This document shows positions 25,185 to 34,208 of a stretch of DNA of 64,000 nt, piece by piece. This stretch comes from Stieleria neptunia (GTDB taxonomy: Bacteria; Planctomycetota; Planctomycetia; Pirellulales; Pirellulaceae): NCBI RefSeq assembly GCF_007754155.1, contig NZ_CP037423.1:1798001-1862000 (forward strand). The letters run 5' to 3'. How positions within the stretch are numbered: position 1 is the stretch's first letter; each line of letters begins with the position of its first letter. The notes beneath the pieces are model-generated. The model was not told the origin of the DNA. It saw only the letters and a list, made by a program, of their open reading frames with translations, and did no database searches. The position numbers were made by a program, and so were the translations under genes.

Positions 25185-26152
25185 ATTTGATAGTTGGCGT
25201 GCTCGTCGACCGAATTGACCGAGGCGCCGCCGCGGACTCGCAAGGACGGCTGCTCGAGCACCACGGTCGTGTTGGGCGAGACGCTGCGGGTGATCCACAC
25301 GCTCGATCCGATCACCGAATCGTGTCCCACCACCGTCCGACCGCCCAGAATGGTCGCGTTGGCATACACCACCACCCCGTCCTCGATCGTCGGATGCCGT
25401 TTTTGGCCGCGAATCAATTCGCCGCTGTCGTCCGTCTTGAAACTCAGGGCGCCCAGCGTCACCCCTTGATAGAGTTTGACGTGGTCCCCGATCTCACAGG
25501 TCTCGCCGACGACGACGCCGGTCCCGTGGTCGATGAAAAAGTACTCGCCGATCGTGGCACCGGGGTGAATGTCGATCCCGGTTTGCTTGTGCGCCCACTC
25601 GGTCATCATCCGCGGGATAAAGGGCACGTCCAACCGGACCAGTTCGTGGGCGATCCGATACACCGTGATCGCTTCAATGCCGGGATAACAGAAAACGACT
25701 TCATCGGTCGTCTGGCAGGCCGGATCGCCTTCGTAGGCGGCCTGAACATCCGTGGCCAAGGTCTTTCGCAAGGCCGGGATCCGCTCCAGCAATTCGATCG
25801 CCATGGTCTGGCCCTTGGCTTCGTAATCCGTCTCGCTCTCGCAGTCGTTGTGCTTGTTGCGGACGCGATCTTCGTGACGCAATGCCCGAGCGATCTGGGT
25901 CGTCAGCTGGTCGTGCAGCGAATCGATCGTGCTGCCGACGTGGTAGGCGATGTTGCCGGCATGCAACCCGACCTTGCGCCGATAGCCCGGATAAAGAATG
26001 TCCTTGATGTCCAACAGGATCGCGATGATCGCTTCATAACTGGGAAGCGCACAATGCCCGAGGTGATTGATCGCGTCATCGGGCGTGTAGGTCGCAACAA
26101 TACGTTCAGTCAAACGCGGCAGCTGTTCTTTCAATCGGACGTCGGATGCCAC
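25181..26152 (-). CDS. cysE: serine O-acetyltransferase
   Basis: 323 residues. Long helical N-terminal part (about 1-190) then a left-handed beta-helix built from hexapeptides: [38 protein letters not shown] and TLGALSF. These carry the HPGA, DHG and GVTLG signatures of serine acetyltransferases, which make O-acetylserine for cysteine synthesis. The catalytic His of the IDHGTG segment is present. Longer at the N-terminus than E. coli CysE, like the SAT subgroup found with sulfhydrylases in diverse bacteria. Its stop codon TAG is part of a mobile repeat's CTAG end. Confidence 0.9.
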   Translation of the reverse strand: MASDVRLKEQLPRLTERIVATYTPDDAINHLGHCALPSYEAIIAILLDIKDILYPGYRRKVGLHAGNIAYHVGSTIDSLHDQLTTQIARALRHEDRVRNKHNDCESETDYEAKGQTMAIELLERIPALRKTLATDVQAAYEGDPACQTTDEVVFCYPGIEAITVYRIAHELVRLDVPFIPRMMTEWAHKQTGIDIHPGATIGEYFFIDHGTGVVVGETCEIGDHVKLYQGVTLGALSFKTDDSGELIRGQKRHPTIEDGVVVYANATILGGRTVVGHDSVIGSSVWITRSVSPNTTVVLEQPSLRVRGGASVNSVDEHANYQI

Positions 26153-26229
26153 AACAAAGTCTCGCGTGTGCTTGGAATCAAAGGGTCCACGCCACTGGAT
26201 CTAGAAGCCCCGCGGCGACGCATGGTTCG

Positions 26230-26450
26230 CGGACGATTTCATTGTAGGGCCGCGAACGGACTTGACCACTCCCGTGACCCCGTGCGGCTGACCTGACCCC
26301 GTGCGGCTGACCCCAGCAACTGGAGTCAGGCACTTCAACTGGCTGACGCAGTCGGGCTCAAATCGACAGCCCGCGAGCCGTCCGGTTTCGGCTTGAAGAC
26401 ACCTTGAAACACCGGAGGGCTCGCGCCCTACCGCTCACCAACAATCACCC
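26230..26450. repeat. repeat mixture: 18-bp direct repeat and partial family A copy
   Basis: TGACCCCGTGCGGCTGACC occurs twice (about 26275-26313). Then CGACAGCCCGCGAGCCGTCC (26362-26381) and CCGGAGGGCTCGCGCCCTACCGCT (to 26436) are the right outer part of family A without its left half. Confidence 0.75.
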
Positions 26451-26504
26451 GTTTGGTGTCAACGCAGCTGGCATCGACCCAACGGCCGGTGTCCAGACCA
26501 CTTC

Positions 26505-26897
26505 CTAGCGACCGATCGTCGGCGGATCGTTCAGCAAAAAGTCGCGTGGGCCTCGCACGGTGTAGTACGGATAGGCCGTTTGACCGGTCGGCGGACCAGA
26601 GTTGTACGTCTGCGTCGTGTTGGCGCGACTGCCCAGCGTCCCCGGTCCCAGGTGCGAGCTGTAATCAAGCCCGCCCTGCTGCCAGCCGATTTTGCCAGGC
26701 ACACACCCGGTTCGGCAGCCACTGCCGCACGAATTGCACCCTCCGGCATTCATCTTGCCGAGCAAGCCGGTGCCGCTGGAGCAAGCGCCCGAGCTGCAGG
26801 CACCGGTCGAACAACCTTTGCGTGTCTGATTGTGTAAACATCCGGTGCTTACCATGAGCAAACCGGCCAACGATCCAATCCATAGCCAACGGTTCAT
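26505..26897 (-). CDS. cysteine-rich small lipoprotein
   Basis: 130 residues from ATG 26897 with AGGA eight bases upstream. Signal NRWLWIGSLAGLLMVSTGC places the lipid-bearing Cys at 20. The next ~55 residues are rich in Cys and Gly: KGCSTGACSSGACSSGTG, then GGCNSCGSGCRTGC (nine or more Cys). The second half is Tyr/Pro/Thr-rich without Cys. Probably an envelope-anchored, disulfide- or metal-bearing peptide. Planctomycetes have many such proteins; no function is known to me. Confidence 0.75.
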   Translation of the reverse strand: MNRWLWIGSLAGLLMVSTGCLHNQTRKGCSTGACSSGACSSGTGLLGKMNAGGCNSCGSGCRTGCVPGKIGWQQGGLDYSSHLGPGTLGSRANTTQTYNSGPPTGQTAYPYYTVRGPRDFLLNDPPTIGR

Positions 26898-27287
26898 CGC
26901 CGAGTCCTTTTGGGCATCTTGCTTGTGTGGCTGCGCCAAACCCACGAAACGTGATTCGTGATCTGACGACGCCCTCTGATGTATTCGACCAGAGTTGCAG
27001 GCCGCTCCCGGTGAATCATCGTCCGATGCTTCACCCTCGCAGCCCACAGCGGGATTCTCTGGTACACGTCTTCCATCGACGTCGCGATCGGCTCGGTACA
27101 CACAATCCCTGCGACCCGTACCAGGGTTTCAAAATCGCAAACGAACAAATCCCGTAAATTACCTAGGTGTTGCTAGCAAACCTGGATGCGGCGGCGTCTC
27201 ATCGCATCGCGAGTCTGTCTTGTGTCGCAGCGGCCCAATCTGGTAGCCACCACCGGTCACTCGAATCCTTGAACCCCCACACGATTG
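26898..27287. other. 390-bp divergent intergenic region
   Basis: Lies between the divergent lipoprotein and secreted-protein genes. It is moderately AT-rich near 27150-27180 (CGTAAATTACCTAGG). No gene or strong repeat seen. It should hold two promoters. Confidence 0.4.
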
Positions 27288-27707
27288 ATGAAACTGTCAC
27301 CCAGGATGGCCGTGATCGCCCCAGCGCTGTTGCTCGCCACGATCGGACTCGTTCCCAGCGTCGCGGCTCAAACCGGCATCACCAACACCGCGATTGTCGC
27401 GCCGACGCAAGGGGCGGCGTTGGACGATTACCTGATCAGCCGTCTGCGTGCGACCAGCGAAGATCAACGCCAGTACGTGCGGGAGATCGTCAAACTGGTC
27501 GACCAGAACAAGCTGGAAAAACGCCTGGTGTTGGCGTTGGAACGCTACGCACGCCGCAAGAGCCCGTATTTTCCGCTGCCCGCCTACGAACGGGCGTTGC
27601 GTGTCGAAGCCGGCAAACGAGGTGTCGCGGTGCCGACGCTGAAAGAGATTGTGGCCCGCAACGGAGCCTCGGCCGCACGCGCGGTCCGCGATTCGCGATT
27701 CCGCTAG
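27288..27707 (+). CDS. hypothetical exported protein
   Basis: 139 residues from ATG 27288. Signal peptide 1-27 (IAPALLLATIGLVPSVAAQ). The mature part is helical and basic: LDDYLISRLRATSEDQRQYV, IVKLVDQNKLEKRLVLALER and a C-terminal RAVRDSRFR. Small, exported, unrecognised; the pattern suggests a helical envelope protein. No neighbour gives a clue. Confidence 0.75.
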   Translation: MKLSPRMAVIAPALLLATIGLVPSVAAQTGITNTAIVAPTQGAALDDYLISRLRATSEDQRQYVREIVKLVDQNKLEKRLVLALERYARRKSPYFPLPAYERALRVEAGKRGVAVPTLKEIVARNGASAARAVRDSRFR

Positions 27708-27774
27708 TCGCGGAGGCCGCTGGACCCTCCCGCACAGAGGTCGTGCAGTTTTTACGTCGTTGATTTTAAAGGGT

Positions 27775-27965
27775 TTTCGTCACTCTCCCCCTGGGAGAGT
27801 CGAGCGCAGCGAGGAGAGGGTCGGCGTTGTTGCTTGGGGTCGCCCGTCAAAAGTGAAGTGAACGCCGCGATTCACCGATCGACCTCCCCTCGCTTCGCTC
27901 GACCCTCCTGCCAGGAGGGTGACTTTCAAACTGCACGACTCTCCGCAGGAGAGTCGCGCAGGAAT
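27775..27965. repeat. short inverted repeats around CTCTCC / GGAGAG
   Basis: CTCTCCCCCTGGGAGAG (27782-27798) is shared with family C copies. It is followed by GAGCGCAGCGAGGAGAGGGT, its complement-like ACCCTCC...CGCTTCGCTCGACCCTCC near 27885-27910, and GACTCTCCGCAGGAGAGTC (27940-27958). Together they can fold into several hairpins downstream of the two convergent genes. Confidence 0.7.
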
Positions 27966-27995
27966 CCTCAGAAACGCAACGAATGCGGCAATCCG

Positions 27996-29405
27996 TTACA
28001 GTTCCCAGCCGCTGCGGTATTCGCGGGCGACGAACTCGTTGACTTCGGGAACGTTGGTGCTCTTCAGATTTTTCGCATCCCATTCGATGCGTTTGCCTTC
28101 ACCGGCACGCAGCGCCAGGTTGCCGACCAGGATCGTTTCGGTCAGGCGACCGGCGTAGCCGAAGTTGGACATCGTGCCGGGTTCGTATTCACCCTTGATG
28201 GTGCTGACGAACTCCCATTTTTGGCGTTGATCGTTGCCGGCCTTGAACGGAATTCGCGGCAGCCATGGATCGGGCTTTTGATAATCCTTGAAGTCGTCTT
28301 GGGGCAAGATGTCGAACTGGGCACCGTAGTCGTTGGCCGAGAACACCATGCCCTTGCTGCCGACGACCAGCGCGCCGCTGGTCTTGCGCCCCCCTTCGCG
28401 CTGCTTGGCGATTTGTTCTTGGAATCGTTTGGGAAGCTTGCCGATCAGGTCTTCACGCGGCAATTCACCGCCGTCGTACCAGTAGAATTGGCACGCCGGC
28501 AGGCCTTCGCGTTCGGGGAATTCGAACAACAGCGAGCTGCTCGCCGGGTAGGTTTCGCCTTCGAAGATGCCGGGGTTTTTGAGGGCGGTGACGGCGACCG
28601 GGTCCCACAACTTCAGCGCCATGACGGGCATGTTAGTGGTGTGACAGGCCATGTCGCCCAGGGCTCCGGTTCCGAAATCGACCCAGCCGCGCCAATTGAA
28701 CGAGTGGTAGACGCCCTTTTTAAACGGCCGCATCGGTGCCGGTCCGATCCAGGCATCCCAGTTCAGGTTTTCGGGGATCGGGTCTTCACCTTCGGGGCGC
28801 CCTTGGCCTTGGGGCCAGACGGGGCGGTTGGACCAGACGTGGACTTCGGACACGTCTCCGATCGCACCGCTTTGGATCACTTCGACGGCGGTTCGCAGCC
28901 CGTCTTCGCTGGTGCCTTGGTTGCCCATTTGCGTCACGACGCCCATCTGCTCGGCGGTTTCTCGCATCAAGCGGGCTTCGCTGATCGACCAGGTCAGTGG
29001 TTTTTGGCAGTACACGTGCTTCTTCATCCGCATCGCACGCACGGCGGCAGCGGCATGGGTGTGGTCGGGCGTGCTGACGGTCACGATGTCGATTTTGTCG
29101 CCGACCTTGTCGAGCATTTCGCGGAAGTCGCTGAATTTTTCTGCATCGGGAAACTCGCGTGCTTTCTTGTTGACGGTGTCGCCATCGATGTCGCACAAGG
29201 CCGCGATGTTGACGCCGTTTTCGGCGATGTGGCTGGTGTCGCTACCGCCTTTTCCGCCCACGCCGATGCAGCCGGCACTGAGGCCCTGGAGAGCTGATTC
29301 TTGAGCCTTGAGGACGGGGGAGGTGCCAGTCCAGTACCCGACACCCACCGCGCCGGCAGCGGCAGAGCGGCCGAGGAAACCACGGCGATTGGTCCGTTTG
29401 GTCAT
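27996..29405 (-). CDS. Gfo/Idh/MocA-family oxidoreductase with Tat signal
   Basis: 469 residues. Twin-arginine signal TNRRGFLGRSAAAGAVGVGY sends the folded protein to the periplasm. Rossmann NAD(P)-binding start is GCIGVGGKGGSD, followed by AALCDID and DIVTVSTPDHTH. EKP-type Lys is in VYCQKPLTWSISEA, which reads QKP in place of EKP, as in many planctomycete paralogues. A C-terminal alpha/beta domain follows (DFGTGALGDMACHT). The family oxidises or isomerises sugars and inositols. Planctomycetes carry dozens of such Tat-exported copies, usually linked to sugar breakdown. Substrate unknown. Confidence 0.92.
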   Translation of the reverse strand: MTKRTNRRGFLGRSAAAGAVGVGYWTGTSPVLKAQESALQGLSAGCIGVGGKGGSDTSHIAENGVNIAALCDIDGDTVNKKAREFPDAEKFSDFREMLDKVGDKIDIVTVSTPDHTHAAAAVRAMRMKKHVYCQKPLTWSISEARLMRETAEQMGVVTQMGNQGTSEDGLRTAVEVIQSGAIGDVSEVHVWSNRPVWPQGQGRPEGEDPIPENLNWDAWIGPAPMRPFKKGVYHSFNWRGWVDFGTGALGDMACHTTNMPVMALKLWDPVAVTALKNPGIFEGETYPASSSLLFEFPEREGLPACQFYWYDGGELPREDLIGKLPKRFQEQIAKQREGGRKTSGALVVGSKGMVFSANDYGAQFDILPQDDFKDYQKPDPWLPRIPFKAGNDQRQKWEFVSTIKGEYEPGTMSNFGYAGRLTETILVGNLALRAGEGKRIEWDAKNLKSTNVPEVNEFVAREYRSGWEL

Positions 29406-29597
29406 GCAAAAATTCCTTCAGAGTGGAAATGACTTGATTGCGCGGCGACAAAGCGATCGGCGCCGGGGGCGAAGAGCGGTCTTCGCCGGCACAACGCTCC
29501 CGAGTGCGCATTTGGAGAGACTTAACAGCCGCGCAAGGATAACCTGAAGCCCGCTAACAAACAACGATCCCCTGTCCGTTTCGGGGGCATGCGCCCA

Positions 29598-29730
29598 TCA
29601 ACTCGTTCCAAGGCTCCGCCTTGGAACGCCGGGTCGGTGTGGCTCCGCCACACGCGGTTCACGCTCAGGAGGCGGGAGCCTCCGAGACAGTGTGTTCCCA
29701 GGCGGAGCCCGGGAACAAGGGAAATGCAGC
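29598..29730. repeat. family B repeat cluster
   Basis: CGTTCCAAGGCTCCGCCTTG with GAACG, GTGTGGCTCCGCCACACGCGG, GGAGGCGGGAGCCTCC and TTCCCAGGCGGAGCCCGGGAA. The same order of modules as at 31348 and 14800. Confidence 0.85.
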
Positions 29731-29870
29731 AGAAGTTATCGTCTCGGCTCACCACCAGAACGCCAAACCCAGCGGCTTCGTTGTCAATGGACGCTTCATT
29801 TGTCACATTGAAGGGGGCGATCATGCATCGGCCACGCTCATCCCCCCGCCCTAACCCCCCCTTGAAGAAC

Positions 29871-31226
29871 ATGAAACGCAGCCTTGCCTCCCGACTGTCT
29901 TGCTCGCTCGGACTCGCCGTGACCAGCCTGGGCCTGATCGGATGCGGCCCCGACGCCATGCCGCACAAAGAATCAGATGTGGCAAAAACGGCAGCGGCGG
30001 AGGGAAAAACAGCCGTTGCCCCGGCCGCTCAACCGGTGGAGCAAGACGATCCGGCCGCCGTCGCCAAATTGGAAGCCGCCGGTTACCTGTTGGAGAAGAA
30101 CAGCGACGGCTCGGTCGTCTCCGTTTCGGTCGCCAGCGACACGGACGTCAGCGCCACGTTTGCCAGCCTGGCCGGCCTGCCGAACGTCAAAGAGGCCCGC
30201 TTTAGCGGCCCCGGCATCAGCGACGAGGGGCTCGGGGTGCTGGCCGAGATGAAGCGTCTGGAGCGTTTGGATTTCACCGATTCGGCGATCACCGACGAAA
30301 CCCTGGACGTCGTCGCCAAACTGCCCGGATTGCAGGTGTTGTTCCTGCGTCGCGTCGGCGTGACCGACGAAGGCCTGCAACAACTTGCCCCGCTGCAAAA
30401 GCTCCGCGCGATCGATTTGCGCAACAGCAACATCAGCGATGAAGGCATGAAGGCGCTCGCCAAACTGAAGTCGCTGCAAGACGTGCAGCTGGAAAAATCA
30501 AAGGTGACCGACACGGGAGTGAAAGAGCTGGCCGGGCTGCCCCTGAAATCTTTCAACGCCAACTACTGCACCTCGTTGACCAACGCCACCCTCAACGTCT
30601 TTGCCAAAATCCCGACGCTCGAGCAAATCCAACTCGATTACACCAAGATCAATGATGAAGGCATGTCGTCGCTGGCGGGGCTGAAGAAACTGAAACGGCT
30701 TCGCATCCGTGGCTGCGATGTGACCGGCCAAGGAATCAAACAGATCGCCGCTGCCAAGGACATGGCGCGAATGGAACTCCGTGACACCTCGGTCGACGAC
30801 GAGGGTTTGGCGATCATCGCCGAGTATCCCAAGCTGACGTACCTGGACCTGGGGGAATGCCGATTGATCACCCCCGACGGCATCAAACAACTCGGTGCCG
30901 CGACCGGGCTGACCTACCTGGGTTTCTGGGAAACCAAGCTCAACGACGAAGCCTTTGCCGCGCTCGACGGATTGGTCAACTTGGAAACCCTGGACGTCAA
31001 AGCGACTGACCTGAGCGATGCCGCGGTCGAGACGATGTTGAAGTTCCAAAAGCTGAAAGATCTGAATGTCGCCGGCGTCCAACAGATGACCGACGAAGGG
31101 TTCATCCAGCTGGGCAAACTGCCGAACCTGAAGAAATTGAATGTGGCCAACACCAACATCAGCTACAACGCGCTCGATGAATTGGAAGCGGCAAACGAGT
31201 CGCTGCAAATCATCGACTTTGAGTGA
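29871..31226 (+). CDS. leucine-rich-repeat lipoprotein
   Basis: 451 residues from ATG 29871; longer upstream frames run through repeats and are rejected. Lipoprotein signal SCSLGLAVTSLGLIGC (Cys25), then a linker, then about 14 LRRs of ~24 residues from residue 95 to the end with the pattern TDEGLKxLAxLxxLxxLxLxxTxI. The consensus TDEGL/ITDETL repeats are the bacterial type common in planctomycetes. Surface- or periplasm-facing scaffold, probably for protein-protein binding. Monocistronic, divergent from the oxidoreductase gene. Confidence 0.9.
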   Translation: MKRSLASRLSCSLGLAVTSLGLIGCGPDAMPHKESDVAKTAAAEGKTAVAPAAQPVEQDDPAAVAKLEAAGYLLEKNSDGSVVSVSVASDTDVSATFASLAGLPNVKEARFSGPGISDEGLGVLAEMKRLERLDFTDSAITDETLDVVAKLPGLQVLFLRRVGVTDEGLQQLAPLQKLRAIDLRNSNISDEGMKALAKLKSLQDVQLEKSKVTDTGVKELAGLPLKSFNANYCTSLTNATLNVFAKIPTLEQIQLDYTKINDEGMSSLAGLKKLKRLRIRGCDVTGQGIKQIAAAKDMARMELRDTSVDDEGLAIIAEYPKLTYLDLGECRLITPDGIKQLGAATGLTYLGFWETKLNDEAFAALDGLVNLETLDVKATDLSDAAVETMLKFQKLKDLNVAGVQQMTDEGFIQLGKLPNLKKLNVANTNISYNALDELEAANESLQIIDFE

Positions 31227-31251
31227 TCGACGACGCGGTCGGTGGACCGAT

Positions 31252-31466
31252 GTACGACGTCCTTTTCAGGTCGTCGTCGGGAGTCCAGCGGACGACGGCC
31301 CGGAAGGGCCATCGTACTCGAAAAAACGATGGTTGCTGAATCCCGCCGACTCGTTTCCAGGCTCCGCCTTGGAACGCGCGGACTTGATTTTCACCATACG
31401 CCGATCGCGGGCAGGAGACGGGAGCCTCCGAGACAGTGTGTTCCCAGGCGGAGCCTGGGAACAAGA
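31252..31466. repeat. family D then family B repeat cluster
   Basis: GTCGGGAGTCCAGCGGACGA with CGGCCCGGAAGGGCCATCGT (31274-31319) matches 16421. Then GTTTCCAGGCTCCGCCTTGGA (31350), GGAGACGGGAGCCTCC and TTCCCAGGCGGAGCCTGGGA (31441-31460). Confidence 0.85.
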
Positions 31467-31471
31467 GAATG

Positions 31472-32377
31472 CTACGGGAACGTGTAACTTTCGTTGGCGA
31501 TGTCGAAGTCCGCGTCGGTCAGACCGACATTGGTTTCCAGATTTCGGTACTCGTAGGATTCGACCAACGGCAGCGGATCGTCGGGAGACTCGGGATCGGG
31601 CCAACCGAAGCTGCGGTAACTGAGGATCAGCAACCGCTCGGGGTCATAAACAATCTCGGCGAGTGAAAAGTCGTCTTCACCCCCGCCGGGTTGGCTGCGC
31701 TGGGCTTTGATCAATTCGCACATCCGGCCGTCGAATTCATGATCGCGCGTGATCGTCACGCTGACATCGGGATTGTCCAAATCCCGTTGGCCGCGTTCGA
31801 TCAATTTTTCGACCAGGCCGGTGATCCCGATTTCGTAGATCGGATAGCGTTGGCCGGCCATAGCGAGCATCCCGGTCGGGTCCAGCCAGAGCGTTTTCCA
31901 GCTGAGCAAGACCGTGACCTCGTGGACGGCCATTTGCCCGTCATACAGATCTTTGCCCCAGATCACTTCGCGACCCGCGGTGGCTTCGGGGGCGAGGAAT
32001 TTGAGATAGATTCGAATCGGCGCATCGTTGGTTTCGTTTCGATGACGTGTCTGAATCTTGACCTCCATCTCGCTCCGCTCGTTCAAGACGCCCGACTCGC
32101 TGCGGTCCTGCTTGATGAACCGTGCGGTGTAGTCTTCCAGCGAATCATCCATCGACGCCAACGCTTGATCGGCAAGCTCCAGGACTTCGGCGATCGACGC
32201 CTGGCGGGTCCGCGGCGTTGGGTCGGTCGCGTCGGCCGGCGGCTCTTGCATGATGGTCGGCGCCACGTCCTGGAGGACATCGGGTTTGCTCCGCATCACC
32301 GATGCGAAGGCGACCGTGCCCACCAGCAGCGCGGGGATCAGCAGAACCCAGCCACGTCGAGATTTAGAAGGTGCCAT
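31472..32377 (-). CDS. DUF1571 exported protein
   Basis: 301 residues. N-terminal membrane anchor or uncleaved signal (WVLLIPALLVGTVAFASV, about 10-27). The DUF1571 core starts near 65 with EVLELADQALASMDDSLEDY, TARFIKQDR and EVKIQTRHRNETNDAPIRIY; a late YEYRNLETNVGLTDADFD motif ends it. The fold is thought to be LolA-like (a half-barrel that carries lipoproteins or lipids), which would suit an envelope role. This family is characteristic of planctomycetes. Not in an obvious operon. Confidence 0.85.
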   Translation of the reverse strand: MAPSKSRRGWVLLIPALLVGTVAFASVMRSKPDVLQDVAPTIMQEPPADATDPTPRTRQASIAEVLELADQALASMDDSLEDYTARFIKQDRSESGVLNERSEMEVKIQTRHRNETNDAPIRIYLKFLAPEATAGREVIWGKDLYDGQMAVHEVTVLLSWKTLWLDPTGMLAMAGQRYPIYEIGITGLVEKLIERGQRDLDNPDVSVTITRDHEFDGRMCELIKAQRSQPGGGEDDFSLAEIVYDPERLLILSYRSFGWPDPESPDDPLPLVESYEYRNLETNVGLTDADFDIANESYTFP

Positions 32378-32579
32378 CTGTTTTTTGGGAGGGGGGAAAC
32401 GAAAGGTTGCCGAACAATTCGCGCGGGGGTGGCGCCACGTGGAATCGGCCGCACGGCCTGTCGATGCCCACGGGCTGTCGATTGAATCGCTGCAACCACT
32501 CTAACGGCAAAGCCCCGCCACCACCAAGGCCCAAATCAGCGAGTTGGTCGGCACGGGCACGCAAGGGGCCCGAATCCGC

Positions 32580-32735
32580 CTAGTGCTTCGTCAACTTTTA
32601 TACTTAGGGTACCGCGGAAAAGGGGTCAGGTACCAAAAATGCGAAGCACCCTGCGGGCCATTTGGTTTTTGGTACCTGACCCCTTTTCCGCTCGACAAAC
32701 GCAGGCTCGAAAATTGAAAGCTGACAAAGCACTAG
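32580..32735. repeat. CTAG-bounded palindromic element, copy C (156 bp)
   Basis: Same length and layout as the copy at 25029. Inner arms lie at 32614-32634 and 32671-32691. CTAG at both ends (32580-32583 and 32732-32735); the right one contains the TAG stop codon of the minus-strand HEAT-like gene. Confidence 0.93.
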
Positions 32736-33730
32736 CGTGTCAGGGCGTCCAGACCACAGCGGCGGATGTGGTCGTTGGCCGCAATCCATTGTGTCTGGTT
32801 CATCTTCTTGGCCATGATCTGCCAATGATCGCGGTCGGTCGACAACAAACAAGCCAGCGACGAAGGCGTGTCTTCGTCGGTCCGCGGGCAACGTGAAATC
32901 AGCGTGCGAATCCTCGCCCGTTGCTCCACATCCAAGTCATTGCGAGACAGCGCGGTGGTCAAGTACGGAATCGCGCTGGTTCCAAAACCGGCCAATGCGA
33001 CCGCGGCGGCGCGGCGTTTGGCATGCTTTGCAGCACCCAGCTGATTGATCAATCGGTCCACGTCGTCCGACGAGACGACGGCCAAGCTGGTCGCGTTTTG
33101 TTGCAAGAAAGCTTCGGTTCGATGGGTCAATTCGATCAGGCTGCGGCCCAGCAGCATGCGTGAGATCAGGAAATCGAAATGGATCTGAAACCCGGCTTCG
33201 TCCTGCCCCACGATGTGCAGGAGCGTCGGGCCGGTGAGCTGACGATCCAGTTCAGTTTCGGCGGTCGGGTCGCGACGAACGTGCCACCGAATCGCACGAC
33301 GCCCCTGTTGTTCCAAGACCGCTTGCTCACCGGTGGCGACAAGCGTCGATTCCATCCGCAAACTCTTGCCGTGCTCGGCAACGAGTTGGACACGTTGGTA
33401 ATCGTCCGCGTAGGTGTAATAGACCGAGGGCACGCCGGAGGACGACGAAACGGTGATCGATTCGCGGAACTGATCGGTCTGGTGCTGTTGCGAGCCTTTT
33501 CGATAACGCATCGGATCGACTTCGATGCGTCCCGAACGGAGCCGAAATCGGGCAAGTCCAGACTCAGAAAACACGCCGGGCGGCCGGCGTCTGGCCCGCT
33601 GTTTCTTGGGGCAAGGCGGCGGCTGCCCTGCCGCCTTGAGACGTTGATCGGCGGTCGGCTCGTCTGCAGGAGTCGACACGGTCGGCATCGCCATCAACAT
33701 GGCCAATGCAATCAGGTAAGGGTACCTCAT
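32732..33730 (-). CDS. exported hypothetical protein with C-terminal HEAT-like segment
   Basis: 332 residues from ATG 33730. Signal peptide about 1-19 (YLIALAMLMAMPTVSTPADE). A Pro/Arg-rich stretch (PPPCPKKQRARRRPPG) follows, then a beta-rich central part with SSSGVPSVYYTYADDYQRVQ. Near 245-285 KHAKRRAAAVALAGFGTSAI and PYLTTALSRNDLDVEQRARI look like HEAT/armadillo helices. No enzyme motif. Its TAG stop is the CTAG end of the adjacent repeat element. Function unknown. Confidence 0.72.
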   Translation of the reverse strand: MRYPYLIALAMLMAMPTVSTPADEPTADQRLKAAGQPPPCPKKQRARRRPPGVFSESGLARFRLRSGRIEVDPMRYRKGSQQHQTDQFRESITVSSSSGVPSVYYTYADDYQRVQLVAEHGKSLRMESTLVATGEQAVLEQQGRRAIRWHVRRDPTAETELDRQLTGPTLLHIVGQDEAGFQIHFDFLISRMLLGRSLIELTHRTEAFLQQNATSLAVVSSDDVDRLINQLGAAKHAKRRAAAVALAGFGTSAIPYLTTALSRNDLDVEQRARIRTLISRCPRTDEDTPSSLACLLSTDRDHWQIMAKKMNQTQWIAANDHIRRCGLDALTR

Positions 33731-33960
33731 CGCTTCACCGATCCTTTTCACGCGGATGACCACGTGAAGATCTGCACGTTTGGAGACCGAAATTGAACGT
33801 TTCCGGTCTTTCCTCAGTGCTCGATAGTTGAATATCGGCGAACTCGAAAGGCCAGTTGAACCAATCTTTAGCCAGAGGTGTGATTAACGCACGTTTAGGG
33901 AGAAATAGTGTGCCGTAGCTGCGGGAATTCGCTTCAGTCCAAGTGGGAACTCCCACTCCC
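33731..33960. other. intergenic, no gene seen
   Basis: About 230 bp upstream of the HEAT-like gene, more AT-rich than average (33790-33920). Probably its promoter region. The small minus frame here has no coding features. Confidence 0.4.
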
Positions 33961-33963
33961 AGA

Positions 33964-34196
33964 AGTTAGCGGAACGGCGCGAGCGGGCTGTCGTTTTAGT
34001 GAGCCGCGCGCCGCGTAAGCGGCCGGGCACTGCGACGCTGCCCGAGGCCTTACGGCCAGCGGCTCACCATTGACTCAGCAGATCCCGACAAAATCGACAG
34101 CCCGCGAGCCGTCCGGTCACGCTTCAAAAACACCGTGAAAGACCGGAGGGCTCGCGCCCTACCGCTAACAAAAAACACCCCGCTTGGCGTCAAAGG
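33964..34196. repeat. composite palindromic repeat (family A), full copy, centre orientation 1
   Basis: Outer left GTTAGCGGAACGGCGCGAGC, then inverted repeats GCGGGCTGTCG (33983-33993) and CGACAGCCCGC (34095-34105) around the centre, then CGAGCCGTCCGG, a short loop and CCGGAGGGCTCGCGCCCTACCGCTAAC (34143-34169), ending with CCCGCTTGGCGTCAAAG. The centre reads GTGAGCCGCGCGCCGCGTAA to GCGGCTCACCATTGACTCAG. Confidence 0.9.
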
Positions 34197-34208
34197 ACGG
34201 GCCCCGGT

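Noticed and set aside
27834..29297. 487-codon plus-strand frame over the Gfo/Idh/MocA gene
   Set aside because: Antisense of a clear oxidoreductase gene. Composition is typical of GC-skewed antisense frames.
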